NCBI RefSeq assembly: GCF_016862435.1
Contig: NZ_BOMY01000060.1
Location: forward strand, 1 to 64,000
DNA length: 64,000 bases
Source: Paractinoplanes tereljensis
GTDB taxonomy: Bacteria; Actinomycetota; Actinomycetes; Mycobacteriales; Micromonosporaceae
Direction of reading: 5' to 3'
The position numbers and the translations under genes were made by a program. The notes beneath the pieces are model-generated. The model did no database searches. It was not told the origin of the DNA and saw nothing but the letters and a program-made list of their open reading frames with translations. This document shows, piece after piece, positions 24,635-32,397 of this stretch (positions within the stretch are counted from its first letter, which is position 1; each line of letters begins with the position of its first letter).

Positions 24635-25027
24635 ATGCTTCTCCGATTACGAGCTGCCGCGCTGGCCGCGGTCATGACGCTGGGCGGGGCGGTCGCGATG
24701 GCGACACCCGCCGAGGCGGCCGCCTGCCGGGAATCCTCGTCGATTCCACAGACTTCCTATTTCGTGCTGCGGTCCAGCGACGGTAAACACACGTTGCACC
24801 TGCAGAAGGGCATCCAGAACAGTCGGGAATTCATCCGGGTGTGGCTGGATTCCCGCTATGTCGGCGCCGAATTCATGCCGGCCACCCTGCTGGCCGGCCA
24901 GCTGGCCGCGATCTTCCGGACCCGCACCACGAGCGAGATCTGGATGGGCAAGACCCGGCAGGTCACCAAGTCGGTCGCGGTCGTGCAGCTGTGCGGCACC
25001 GCCTGGGTCCCGGTGGTGTTCTCCTAA
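24635..25027 (+). CDS. small secreted protein, unknown
   Basis: A 130-residue protein. The ATG at 24635 begins a classical signal peptide (LLRLRAAALAAVMTLGGAVA, cleavage after AEA near residue 29). The mature part has two Cys and beta-type sequence (SYFVLRSSDGKHTLHLQKG, VWLDSRYVGAEF). No known domain is apparent. A GTG at 24617 is also in frame. It ends in a UUCG-tetraloop terminator. Confidence 0.65.
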   Translation: MLLRLRAAALAAVMTLGGAVAMATPAEAAACRESSSIPQTSYFVLRSSDGKHTLHLQKGIQNSREFIRVWLDSRYVGAEFMPATLLAGQLAAIFRTRTTSEIWMGKTRQVTKSVAVVQLCGTAWVPVVFS

Positions 25028-25049
25028 GCGTTTTCCGGTCCAGCCCGAG

Positions 25050-25083
25050 GCAAAAGGCACCGCGTTCGCGCGGTGCCTTTTGC
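25050..25083. terminator. bidirectional terminator with TTCG tetraloop
   Basis: Perfect 15-bp stem, GCAAAAGGCACCGCG (25050-25064) with CGCGGTGCCTTTTGC (25069-25083), closed by TTCG. The A4/T4 runs serve both convergent genes. Confidence 0.9.
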
Positions 25084-25085
25084 TG

Positions 25086-25367
25086 TCAGAGCGTCAGGCG
25101 GACCGTGACCGTGTCGCCCAGGTCGATCTTCTCGGCCGTTCGCACCTTGGTCTTGACCGGCACGATGTAGCGGCCGTCCTTGGGCCAGAGCGAGGTGGTC
25201 CAGTCGGTGCGCCCGATCCGGGCGGTCACCGGGATCATCCCCCAGCCGTAGGTGACCATCGATGCCGCGTCGGCGATGGCCTCGCACTCCGGCTCGGGCA
25301 CGGTGACGAAGTGCCACGGCGCCGGGCCCCGCCAGAACCACACCTCGCCGCTGAACTCGAGATCCAT
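25086..25367 (-). CDS. DUF1905 domain protein
   Basis: A 93-residue protein of the DUF1905 family. Its N-terminus LEFSGEVWFWRGPAPWHFVT and C-terminal GRYIVPVKTKVRTAEKIDLG are characteristic. Family members are small beta-barrel proteins of unknown role, often beside or fused to YdeI-like domains; a YdeI-family gene lies elsewhere in this window (10827). The ATG at 25367 is six bases after TACGCT (25379-25374 on the minus strand), so it is probably leaderless. Confidence 0.8.
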   Translation of the reverse strand: MDLEFSGEVWFWRGPAPWHFVTVPEPECEAIADAASMVTYGWGMIPVTARIGRTDWTTSLWPKDGRYIVPVKTKVRTAEKIDLGDTVTVRLTL

Positions 25368-25537
25368 CGGGCCAGCGTAGTTCGCGTACACAAATACAGT
25401 CTTGACTAGCCGGCCATACACGGCATATAAATCCACTTGTTACTGACCGGTATCAATATGATCCGTTTACCGTCCACCTGGGAAGACTGCGCCCACCTGC
25501 GGGTTTGCGCTCCCCCGCCGCGCTTTTCCCACTCCCG

Positions 25538-25556
25538 ATTGGATGCGAATTCCAAT
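25538..25556 (+). repeat. hairpin in the leader of the next gene
   Basis: ATTGGA (25538-25543) faces TCCAAT (25551-25556). It lies about 58 bp before the ATG at 25614, in a gene-free stretch where the promoter is expected. Confidence 0.35.
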
Positions 25557-25613
25557 TTAGGGGCACCGCTTTGTAGTCCACCGACAAAAGCAAGTAGCGG
25601 AGTAGGAGCAGTA

Positions 25614-26459
25614 ATGCGTAAATACCTGTACCTGGCGAGTGTGGCGGGCGGCGCGCTGTGCGCGACCCTCCTCGCGTCCACCGCGTTCGCCGACAGCGGG
25701 GCCGTGCTCACGGTCGGCGCGGTGGGCGGCACCAACGTCGCGGTCGGCGACACCGTCACCGCGTCGCTGGCGACCGGCACCACCGCCACCTTCTACTCGA
25801 CGACCACCGGCACCAGCGGCGTCACCTGTGCGGCCTCCAGCCTGTCGTCGACCATCACAGCGAACCCGCCCGCTCCCGGGGTGGCCACCGAGACCCTCGA
25901 CGCGCAGAGCTTCAGCACCTGCACCAGCAACGTCGTCGGGACCACCGGGGTGCGCAGCGTGACGCTGAACAACCTGCCCTACTCGGTCAGCGTGAACGGC
26001 GCCACCGGCGCGGTGGCGGTCGCCCCGGGCAGCGCCGGCCCGATCCAGGCCACCGTGGTGATCAGCACCATCCTCGGCACGATCACCTGCGTCTACCAGC
26101 CGGTCGCCGGTTCGCTCGCCGGTGCCGCCGACAACACGGCCAACTCCATCAAGTTCGCCAACCAGCAGTTCAACAAGATCACCGGCTCGGTGCTGTGCCT
26201 GTCGACCGCGTACTGGACGGCGGGCTACGCCCCGGTCACCGACACCACCCAGGGCGGCTCGGTCTTCGTGAACGCGACCGCCCCGGTGCCGACCGAGACC
26301 GCGACCCCGGAGCCCACCGACACGGCGACGCCGGAGCCCACCGACACGGCCACCCCGGAGCCCACCGACACGGCCACCCCGGAGCCGACCGACACCCCGG
26401 AGCCGACCGATCCCACCCCCACCACGGACCCGACGCCGGGCGAAACCCCCATCGCCTGA
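25614..26459 (+). CDS. secreted protein with Thr/Pro/Glu repeat tail
   Basis: A 281-residue exported protein. Signal peptide residues 1-27 (YLASVAGGALCATLLASTAFA). The folded region (about 28-225) is rich in Thr, Ser, Val and Gly with four Cys, typical of secreted beta-sandwich proteins of actinomycetes. The C-terminus (about 228-281) is a repeat of TATPEPTD units from a 24-bp DNA repeat, probably a wall-spanning or linker segment; there is no LPxTG sorting signal. AGGAG precedes the ATG. Function unknown. It is followed by a shared terminator. Confidence 0.75.
   Translation: MRKYLYLASVAGGALCATLLASTAFADSGAVLTVGAVGGTNVAVGDTVTASLATGTTATFYSTTTGTSGVTCAASSLSSTITANPPAPGVATETLDAQSFSTCTSNVVGTTGVRSVTLNNLPYSVSVNGATGAVAVAPGSAGPIQATVVISTILGTITCVYQPVAGSLAGAADNTANSIKFANQQFNKITGSVLCLSTAYWTAGYAPVTDTTQGGSVFVNATAPVPTETATPEPTDTATPEPTDTATPEPTDTATPEPTDTPEPTDPTPTTDPTPGETPIA
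26291..26412 (+). repeat. 24-bp coding minisatellite
   Basis: About four tandem 24-bp units (consensus encoding TATPEPTD) inside the tail of the gene at 25614. The third-position differences between units (GCGACG/GCCACC) show moderate age. Confidence 0.8.
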
Positions 26460-26470
26460 TCGCCGGTCCC

Positions 26471-26502
26471 CCGGCCGGGTCGCGGACGCGCGGCCCGGCC
26501 GG
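26471..26502. terminator. GC-rich bidirectional hairpin terminator
   Basis: Stem CCGGCCGGG (26471-26479) with CCCGGCCGG (26494-26502), between convergent genes. No T-run follows. Confidence 0.6.
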
Positions 26503-26505
26503 TTC

Positions 26506-28503
26506 TCAACTCAGCTTGCGCCGCAGGAACTCCAGGGTCAGCGCCGAGATGGTGGCGGCCTGCTCGTTGTCGGCGGCCGCGCCGTGGCCACCCTCGACGT
26601 TCTCGTAGTAGGCGGCGTCGTAGCCGTGTTCGCGCAGCCGGGCGAGCATCTTGCGGGCATGCCCGGGATGCACCCGGTCGTCGCGGGTCGAGGTGATCAG
26701 CAGGACCGGCGGGTAGGACCGGCCGGGACGGACGTTCTGGTACGGCGAGAACTCGCGAAGGTACGCCCAGTCGGCCTCGACGCCGGGATCCCCGTACTCG
26801 GCGATCCAGGACCGGCCGGCCAGCAGCTCGGTGTAGCGGCGCATGTCGAGCAGCGGCACGGTGGCGACGACCGCCCCGAACAGCTCCGGGTAGCGGGTCA
26901 GCATGACCCCCATCAGCAGCCCGCCGTTGCTGCCGCCCTCGATCCCGAGCTGACCCGGCGTGGTGATCCCCCGGGCCACCAGGTCTTCGGCGACCGCCGC
27001 GAAGTCCTCGAACGCCCGGGGCCGATTTTCCCGCTGCGCGGCCCGGTGCCAGTCCGGACCGTATTCGCCACCGCCACGGATGTTCGCCACCACGTAGGTG
27101 CCGCCGCGGGCGAGCCACCCCCGCCCGGTGACCCCGTCGTAGCCCGGCGTCCAGGAGATCTCGAAGCCGCCGTACCCGGTGAGCAGCGTCGGCCCGGCGG
27201 CGTCGGCACCAACGACGAAGTAGGGCACCCGGGTGCCGTCGGCGGAGACCGCGAAGAACTGGCGCACGGTCAGCCCGGCCGGGTCGAAGAACTCGGGCTC
27301 GTGCTTGAGCACGGTGACCTCGCCGCCGCCATCGCCGGCCTTCGCCAGGCCGAGGGTCGCCGGGCGCAGGAAACCCTCGGTGGCGATCAGGTAGGAGTCG
27401 TCGTGGTCCGGGTCGGTGTCGGCGATCCAGGTCCGGTCGAACTCGGCGGTGTCCGGCAACGGTTCCCGCCGCCACTGCGGGGTGTCCGGGGTGAGCAGGT
27501 GCAGCCGGGTCTTGACGTCGGTCATGGTGGCCAGCAGCAGGTGGTTGCGGGTCCAGGCGTAGGACCTGAACGAGGTGTGCTCGTCCGGCTGGAACAGCAC
27601 GGTGAAGTCACGCCGGCCGAACTTCGTGGCGATCAGGGCCCCGGCCGGATAACCGACCCCACCGACGGTCCATCCGGACCGCAACCGAACCACAAGCCAA
27701 TCCCGGTGTACGTCGCAGAAGGCGTCATCCGGTACGTCGATCCGGTCCAGCTCACCGCTCGGCGTCAGCACATAGTGCTCGGCGTGGTAGAAGTCCCGGT
27801 ACCGGCTCACGATGTCCCGTTCGTACCCGGGCGTCGAGTCGTGCCCGGCACTCACCGCGACGTCGTCGGCCTGGCCCTCGAAGATCGTCTCCGCCTCGGC
27901 CAGCGGCGTGCCGCGCCGCCACCGCTTGGCGATCCGCGGATAGCCCGAGGAGGTCAGCGACCCGGGCCCGAAGTCGGTGCCCACGAAGAGGCGGTCGGCG
28001 TCGATCCAGGCGACGTCGCTCTTGGCCTCCGGCAGGGTGAACCCGTCCGCGACGAACTCCCGGGTCCGCAGGTCGAACTCGCGGACCACCACCGCGTCGG
28101 CGCCGCCCCGGGAGAGGCTGACCAGGGCCAGGTGGAAGCCCGGGTCCAGCACCGTGGCGCCGGCCCAGGTCCAGTTCTCGCCCTCGGCCCGGTTCAGGGC
28201 GTCGACGTCCAGCAGCACGTCCCAGTCCGGCTCGTCGCGCTGGAACTGCTCGGCGCCGGTGCGCCGCCACAGCCCGCGCGGATGGTCGGCGTCCCGCCAG
28301 AAGTTGTAGTAGAGACCGTCGCCGATCCAGTCCGGGTACGGGATGCGGTCCTTGCTGTCGAGCACCTCCCGGATCGCGTCCCGGGTCTGGGTGAAGTTCG
28401 CCCCCGCGAACGCGGTCAGCGTCTCGGCGTTGCGATCCGCCACCCACCGCATGACTCCGGGATCGTCCAGCTCTTCCAGCCAGAGGTAGATGTCGTCGTC
28501 CAC
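26506..28503 (-). CDS. prolyl oligopeptidase family serine peptidase (S9)
   Basis: A 665-residue cytoplasmic peptidase. The N-terminal beta-propeller covers about 55-400. The C-terminal catalytic domain has GGGEYGPDWHRAA, the nucleophile in GGSNGG, the acid in ITSTRDDRVHPGHA and His in VEGGHGA. Family members cut short peptides after Pro or other residues. There is no signal peptide. The start at 28503 is the natural N-terminus (DDDIYLWLEELDDP). It is divergent from the DUF1996 gene, with about 115 bp between starts. Confidence 0.9.
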   Translation of the reverse strand: MDDDIYLWLEELDDPGVMRWVADRNAETLTAFAGANFTQTRDAIREVLDSKDRIPYPDWIGDGLYYNFWRDADHPRGLWRRTGAEQFQRDEPDWDVLLDVDALNRAEGENWTWAGATVLDPGFHLALVSLSRGGADAVVVREFDLRTREFVADGFTLPEAKSDVAWIDADRLFVGTDFGPGSLTSSGYPRIAKRWRRGTPLAEAETIFEGQADDVAVSAGHDSTPGYERDIVSRYRDFYHAEHYVLTPSGELDRIDVPDDAFCDVHRDWLVVRLRSGWTVGGVGYPAGALIATKFGRRDFTVLFQPDEHTSFRSYAWTRNHLLLATMTDVKTRLHLLTPDTPQWRREPLPDTAEFDRTWIADTDPDHDDSYLIATEGFLRPATLGLAKAGDGGGEVTVLKHEPEFFDPAGLTVRQFFAVSADGTRVPYFVVGADAAGPTLLTGYGGFEISWTPGYDGVTGRGWLARGGTYVVANIRGGGEYGPDWHRAAQRENRPRAFEDFAAVAEDLVARGITTPGQLGIEGGSNGGLLMGVMLTRYPELFGAVVATVPLLDMRRYTELLAGRSWIAEYGDPGVEADWAYLREFSPYQNVRPGRSYPPVLLITSTRDDRVHPGHARKMLARLREHGYDAAYYENVEGGHGAAADNEQAATISALTLEFLRRKLS

Positions 28504-28619
28504 GCCCAGACGATCGCACCAACCGGAACCGCTGCCAAGGGCGAACGAACGGGCACACCTTCTTAGCAGCGTCTTAAGGGCTTAGGAGCTGATGCTGTGC
28601 GGTTCCTATGCTCCTGCCC

Positions 28620-29750
28620 GTGTCGATCACCAAACCGAAGCGGCGGGCGGCTGCTGTGCTGGGCGGCGCGGCGGTAGCCGCGCTTGTCGTTACGGCTCTC
28701 GCCGTACGCCTGGGTGGCTCGTCTTCTCCCGAACCGCAGGCAAAGGCAGCTCAGATCGTTGCGCCCAGCCCTTCTGTTCCGGTTTTGACATCGTCGGCGG
28801 CGAAGCCGGCGAGCCCCGCCGCCGCGACCAAGAGCGCCACCAGCAAGGCCGCGCCGGTCGCCAAGGGCGGCTGGATCCCGGTCGACCCGGCGGCCTGGCA
28901 GAAGCAGGTCGCCGCGTTCAAGGCTCGGAAGATCGACCCGGTGCCGGCCGGGGTGGGCAACCTCCCGGAGTTCCGGGCCGACTGCACCTACAGCCATCGT
29001 CGGGCCGACGACCCGATCGTCTTCCCGGGGCTGCCGGGCGCCTCGCACATGCACTCGTTCGTCGGTAACAAGGCGGTCGACGCGGACACCACCGCCGAAG
29101 ATCTGACCAAGTTCACCGCCACCACCTGCAAGCCGGTGGTGGACCACTCGTCCTACTGGGTGCCGACGCTCTACGACGCGGCGACCAAGAAGCCGGTGGA
29201 GACCACCGGATTCCGGGTCTACTACCGGTCGATCCGGAACAACTCGGCCGGCGTCATGCCGATCCCCACCGGGCTGCGGATGATCGCCGGCGACGCCAAG
29301 AAGAAGGTGCCCACGCCGCGCGGGGCGCAGGGCCAGTTCTACTGCGCCTTCTACGGTCCGGGCGACCTCGACGGGGTCGCCCGCAGCACCAACGGCAACT
29401 GGCCGATCTGCGGCGAGCCCGCCACCCTGCATTTCATGCTGCAGTTCCCGGACTGCTGGGACGGCAAAAACCTGGACAGCCCCAACCACAAAGACCATCT
29501 GGCGTACGGGTCGGACAGTGCCTGCCCGGCCGGACACCCGGTGCGGATCCCGGCGCTGACCTTCGACATCCAGTACGGCGTGAAGGGCACCCAGCAGGGC
29601 TACTACCTGTCCTCCGACCCGACCGGCAGGAGCGCCTCCTCGATGCACGGCGACGCGTTCCTGGTGTGGGACGCCGACGCCATGAACAAGCGCACCAAGG
29701 ACTGCGTGGTCCAGCGCCGCACCTGCGACAACAACGGTTACCTCAGTTAG
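28620..29750 (+). CDS. DUF1996 secreted protein
   Basis: A 376-residue exported protein. The N-terminus has a basic stretch (KPKRR), a transmembrane or signal helix (VLGGAAVAALVVTALAV) and an Ala/Ser/Pro linker. DUF1996 spans about 95-370: ADCTYSHRRADDPIVFPG, then GASHMHSFVGN, SSYWVPTLYD, NGNWPICG and DAFLVWDADAMNKRTKDCV. DUF1996 is common in fungi and actinomycetes; some members degrade or bind polymers, but no reaction is agreed. A TATGCT box (28607-28612) places GTG at 28620 at the transcript start; ATG at 28608 lies inside this box and is less likely. It overlaps the sigma factor stop by 8 bp. Confidence 0.8.
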   Translation: MSITKPKRRAAAVLGGAAVAALVVTALAVRLGGSSSPEPQAKAAQIVAPSPSVPVLTSSAAKPASPAAATKSATSKAAPVAKGGWIPVDPAAWQKQVAAFKARKIDPVPAGVGNLPEFRADCTYSHRRADDPIVFPGLPGASHMHSFVGNKAVDADTTAEDLTKFTATTCKPVVDHSSYWVPTLYDAATKKPVETTGFRVYYRSIRNNSAGVMPIPTGLRMIAGDAKKKVPTPRGAQGQFYCAFYGPGDLDGVARSTNGNWPICGEPATLHFMLQFPDCWDGKNLDSPNHKDHLAYGSDSACPAGHPVRIPALTFDIQYGVKGTQQGYYLSSDPTGRSASSMHGDAFLVWDADAMNKRTKDCVVQRRTCDNNGYLS

Positions 29751-30291
29751 TGGTCAGCAGCGACTCGCGCAGGTCGGCCCGGCCCTGGTGGATGCGGGAC
29801 TTGACGGTGCCGACCGGGATGCCGAGGTGTTCGGCGATCTCGGCGTAGTCGAGCTGGCAGACGTCGCGCAGCACGATCGGGGCGACCAGGTCGGGGCGGC
29901 GGGTCTCCAGGCGTTCCAGGGCGTCCAGGAAGTCGAGCCGGGAGCCGGCGATGACGCTCGTCGTGCGCGGGTCGGCCCGGTCGATCGGGGTCACCTCGTG
30001 CGCTTCCTCGACCGCCCGGCGCTTGAGTGTCCGGTAGGTCTGCCGGGCGCTGTTCGCGACCACCACGTACAGCCAGGTGGAGAACAGCGACCGGCCCTCG
30101 AACCGCTCGATCGTGCGGGCCACCTGCAACAGCGCGTCCTGGCAGGCCTCCTCGGCGTCCTGGAAGCAGGGCAGGAACCGCGCGCACCGGCGCAGCACCT
30201 GCGGCCGGATCAGCGTCAGCAGCGCCTCCAGCGCCGCCCGGTCCCCTCGCGCGGCCTTTGCGGCCAGCTCTTCCTGCCGTTCGTCACCCAT
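29743..30291 (-). CDS. ECF-type RNA polymerase sigma factor
   Basis: A 182-residue sigma-70 group 4 protein. Region 2 is seen as FQDAEEACQDALLQVARTIE and the -10-contacting helix (FSTWLYVVVANSARQTYR); region 4 is VLRDVCQLDYAEIAEHLGIP with VGTVKSRIHQGRADL. The linker carries Asp/Arg-rich text. No anti-sigma factor gene is adjacent. The ATG at 30291 gives the usual length. It is divergent from a Ser/Thr kinase with only about 47 bp between starts, so the kinase may regulate this sigma factor. Confidence 0.88.
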   Translation of the reverse strand: MGDERQEELAAKAARGDRAALEALLTLIRPQVLRRCARFLPCFQDAEEACQDALLQVARTIERFEGRSLFSTWLYVVVANSARQTYRTLKRRAVEEAHEVTPIDRADPRTTSVIAGSRLDFLDALERLETRRPDLVAPIVLRDVCQLDYAEIAEHLGIPVGTVKSRIHQGRADLRESLLTTN

Positions 30292-30338
30292 GCCGATCCC
30301 CCCGCTGCGCCCCGGTGCGGTGTCCGCACAATGGCAGT

Positions 30339-31652
30339 GTGTCAATGCCCGCCAAGATTGGTCGCTACCGGGTGGAACGGCGTCTCGGCGCGGGTGCGTT
30401 CGCGACCGTCTGGCTGGCCGAGGACGACGTGCTCGAGTCCTGGGTGGCCATCAAGGTGCTCGCCGACAACTGGGCCCACCAGGCCGACGTGCGCGCCCGG
30501 TTCGAGCAGGAGGCCCAGGTGCTGCGCCGGGCCGACTCGGAACGGCTGGTCCGCATCCACGACTACGGCGAGCTGCCGGACGGCCGGCCGTACCAGGTGA
30601 TGACCTATGCGGACGGTGGCACCCTGGCCGAGCGCCTGGAGACCGGGCCGATGCCGGTGCGCTCGGCGCTGCGCACCGCCGCCGACATCGCCCGTGCCAC
30701 CGCCGACCTGCACGACGCGGGGGTGCTGCACCGCGACCTGAAACCGTCGAACGTGCTGTTCGGCACCGTGCGCGGGGTCGAGCGGGTGCTGGTCGCCGAC
30801 CTCGGGCTGGCCAAGTCGATCGCGTTCGCCTCCGGCTTCACCGTGGTGGCCGGCACCCCCGGTTACATGGCCCCCGAGCAGGCCCAGCCGGGCGGCGGCC
30901 TGGACGTGCGCGCCGACGTGCACGCGATCGGCGCGATGACCTTCCAGATGCTCACCGCCGCGCCCCCGCGCGGCACCACCGTCGCCCCCTCCAAACTGCG
31001 GGCCGGCGTCTCCCCCACCGTGGACCGGATCGTGCTGCGCGCCCTGGCCGCCGACCGGGACCGCCGCTGGCCGACCGCCGCGGCCCTGGCCGACGCCCTC
31101 GACGAGGTGGCCGGCGCCCCGGCCCGGCGCCGCAACCGGGCCCTGCATCTCGCCGGCCGGACGATCGGCGCCCTGGTCGCGGCGGCCGGGCTGGTGCTGC
31201 TCGGCGGCGCGCTGCCGGCCCGGGGCACGCCGGCCGGCTGGGTGCGGGTGGCCGACGCGACCGGGTCGTTCTCGATCGCGGTGCCGTCGGCGTGGGCCGG
31301 GCAGGCCCGCCGGTCCGGCTGGGACCCGGCCGCCGTCGGGCTGCCGCCGGCCAACCGGCCGGGACTGGCCGTCGCCGGCGACCTGACCTCGTGGGGCGAG
31401 GAGTACACCGGCGGCCCGGGGATCTTCGCCGGTCTCGCCGACGGCCTCGATCGGGCGGTCCTGCCGACGCACAGCCGCTGCACCCGCTGGTCGGTCCGGC
31501 CGATCCCCGGCGGCCAGATCACCCACTGGGCCGGCTGCGCCGACACCGGCATCTCCTACAGCGAGGTCGTGGCCGGCGGCGTCTACCTGCAGATCAAGCA
31601 GGTCGGCGAGGCCGACCGGACCGAGGAGATCGTCCGCGCCGTTTACTCGTAG
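30339..31652 (+). CDS. transmembrane Ser/Thr protein kinase with extracellular domain
   Basis: A 437-residue kinase. Domain about 10-270: GAGAFATVW loop, Lys39 in VAIKVL, HRDLKPSN catalytic loop, a DLG in place of DFG (VADLGLAKS), and GYMAPEQ. A transmembrane helix follows (about 275-297, IGALVAAAGLVLLGGAL). The outside domain (about 300-437) reads as a folded sensor with WVRVADATGSFSIAVPSAWAG and two Cys (CTRW, WAGCADT). The GTG at 30339 or the ATG at 30345 may be used. It is paired with the ECF sigma gene and overlaps the convergent lipoprotein gene by 10 bp. Confidence 0.85.
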   Translation: MSMPAKIGRYRVERRLGAGAFATVWLAEDDVLESWVAIKVLADNWAHQADVRARFEQEAQVLRRADSERLVRIHDYGELPDGRPYQVMTYADGGTLAERLETGPMPVRSALRTAADIARATADLHDAGVLHRDLKPSNVLFGTVRGVERVLVADLGLAKSIAFASGFTVVAGTPGYMAPEQAQPGGGLDVRADVHAIGAMTFQMLTAAPPRGTTVAPSKLRAGVSPTVDRIVLRALAADRDRRWPTAAALADALDEVAGAPARRRNRALHLAGRTIGALVAAAGLVLLGGALPARGTPAGWVRVADATGSFSIAVPSAWAGQARRSGWDPAAVGLPPANRPGLAVAGDLTSWGEEYTGGPGIFAGLADGLDRAVLPTHSRCTRWSVRPIPGGQITHWAGCADTGISYSEVVAGGVYLQIKQVGEADRTEEIVRAVYS

Positions 31653-32296
31653 CAGTCCTGCGTCGTGGACTGCAGGGTGATCTCGGCGACCTTCCCGTCC
31701 CGGGTCAGGATGCGGTAATTGGCCTGGCCGTTGCCGGGCACCCGGACGTAACCGCGGCCCTCCGCGTGCTGGTCCTCCTCCTCGGCGTTGGCCCAGCCGG
31801 GGTACGCCTTGAGCATCGCGGCGTGGGTGGTGCCGATCTTGACGCCCTCGGGAGTGGACACCCCCGGGTAGGCGTCGATGATCTCCAGGCCGAGGGCGGT
31901 GGAGAAGTAGACGAATCCGTGATCGCCACTGGCGAGCTTCAGCGTCGACTGTTTCGTGCAGCCGTCGGCGACGCCCATGCTCTTCCAGGATTTGATCATG
32001 CCGGTGGCGGTGGCCTCCTCGGCGGTCATGCCGAGCTTGAGCGCGCCGAAACCCTGCGGCCCGAGCACGATCCCGGCCGGCGTGCTCGGGGTGGACGGCG
32101 CCTTGGGGGTGGCCGGGCTGGCCGAAACCGACGGCGGGGTGGACGGGGTGGCCGGCTCCGTGGCCGTGGCCGAGCTCGCGGCCGGGCTCGGGGTTACCGG
32201 GCCGGCCGCGCCGCCGACCTGCTCGACGCCGTTGCCACAGGCGCCGAGCAGGAGGGCAGCGGACAGAAGGACCGAGCCGGTCAGGGTGCTTCGCAT
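31643..32296 (-). CDS. lipoprotein with Ser/Thr/Pro linker, unknown
   Basis: A 217-residue lipoprotein. The lipobox LLLGACG sets the lipidated Cys near residue 20. A Thr/Ser/Pro/Ala linker (about 35-75) separates it from a C-terminal domain (about 80-217) with FGALKLGMTAEEATATGMI, which resembles small bacterial lipid-anchored domains with a GLKLGMT start. It is outside the membrane and has two Cys (DGCTKQS, TQDCYE) likely disulfide-bonded. Function unknown. AAAGG precedes the ATG. Confidence 0.75.
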   Translation of the reverse strand: MRSTLTGSVLLSAALLLGACGNGVEQVGGAAGPVTPSPAASSATATEPATPSTPPSVSASPATPKAPSTPSTPAGIVLGPQGFGALKLGMTAEEATATGMIKSWKSMGVADGCTKQSTLKLASGDHGFVYFSTALGLEIIDAYPGVSTPEGVKIGTTHAAMLKAYPGWANAEEEDQHAEGRGYVRVPGNGQANYRILTRDGKVAEITLQSTTQDCYE

Positions 32297-32397
32297 GGGT
32301 TGATCGCCTTTCGGATACGCGTGATTCGCATGTCCTTCAGTGCGATGCAATCATCCGGGCACCAGTTCGGATCTTCTCCATAACGAAGCGATAACGG

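Noticed and set aside
30077..32383. Long plus-strand frame overlapping the second kinase and the lipoprotein
   Set aside because: It runs through two well-supported genes in a different frame and is Arg/Pro-rich low complexity.
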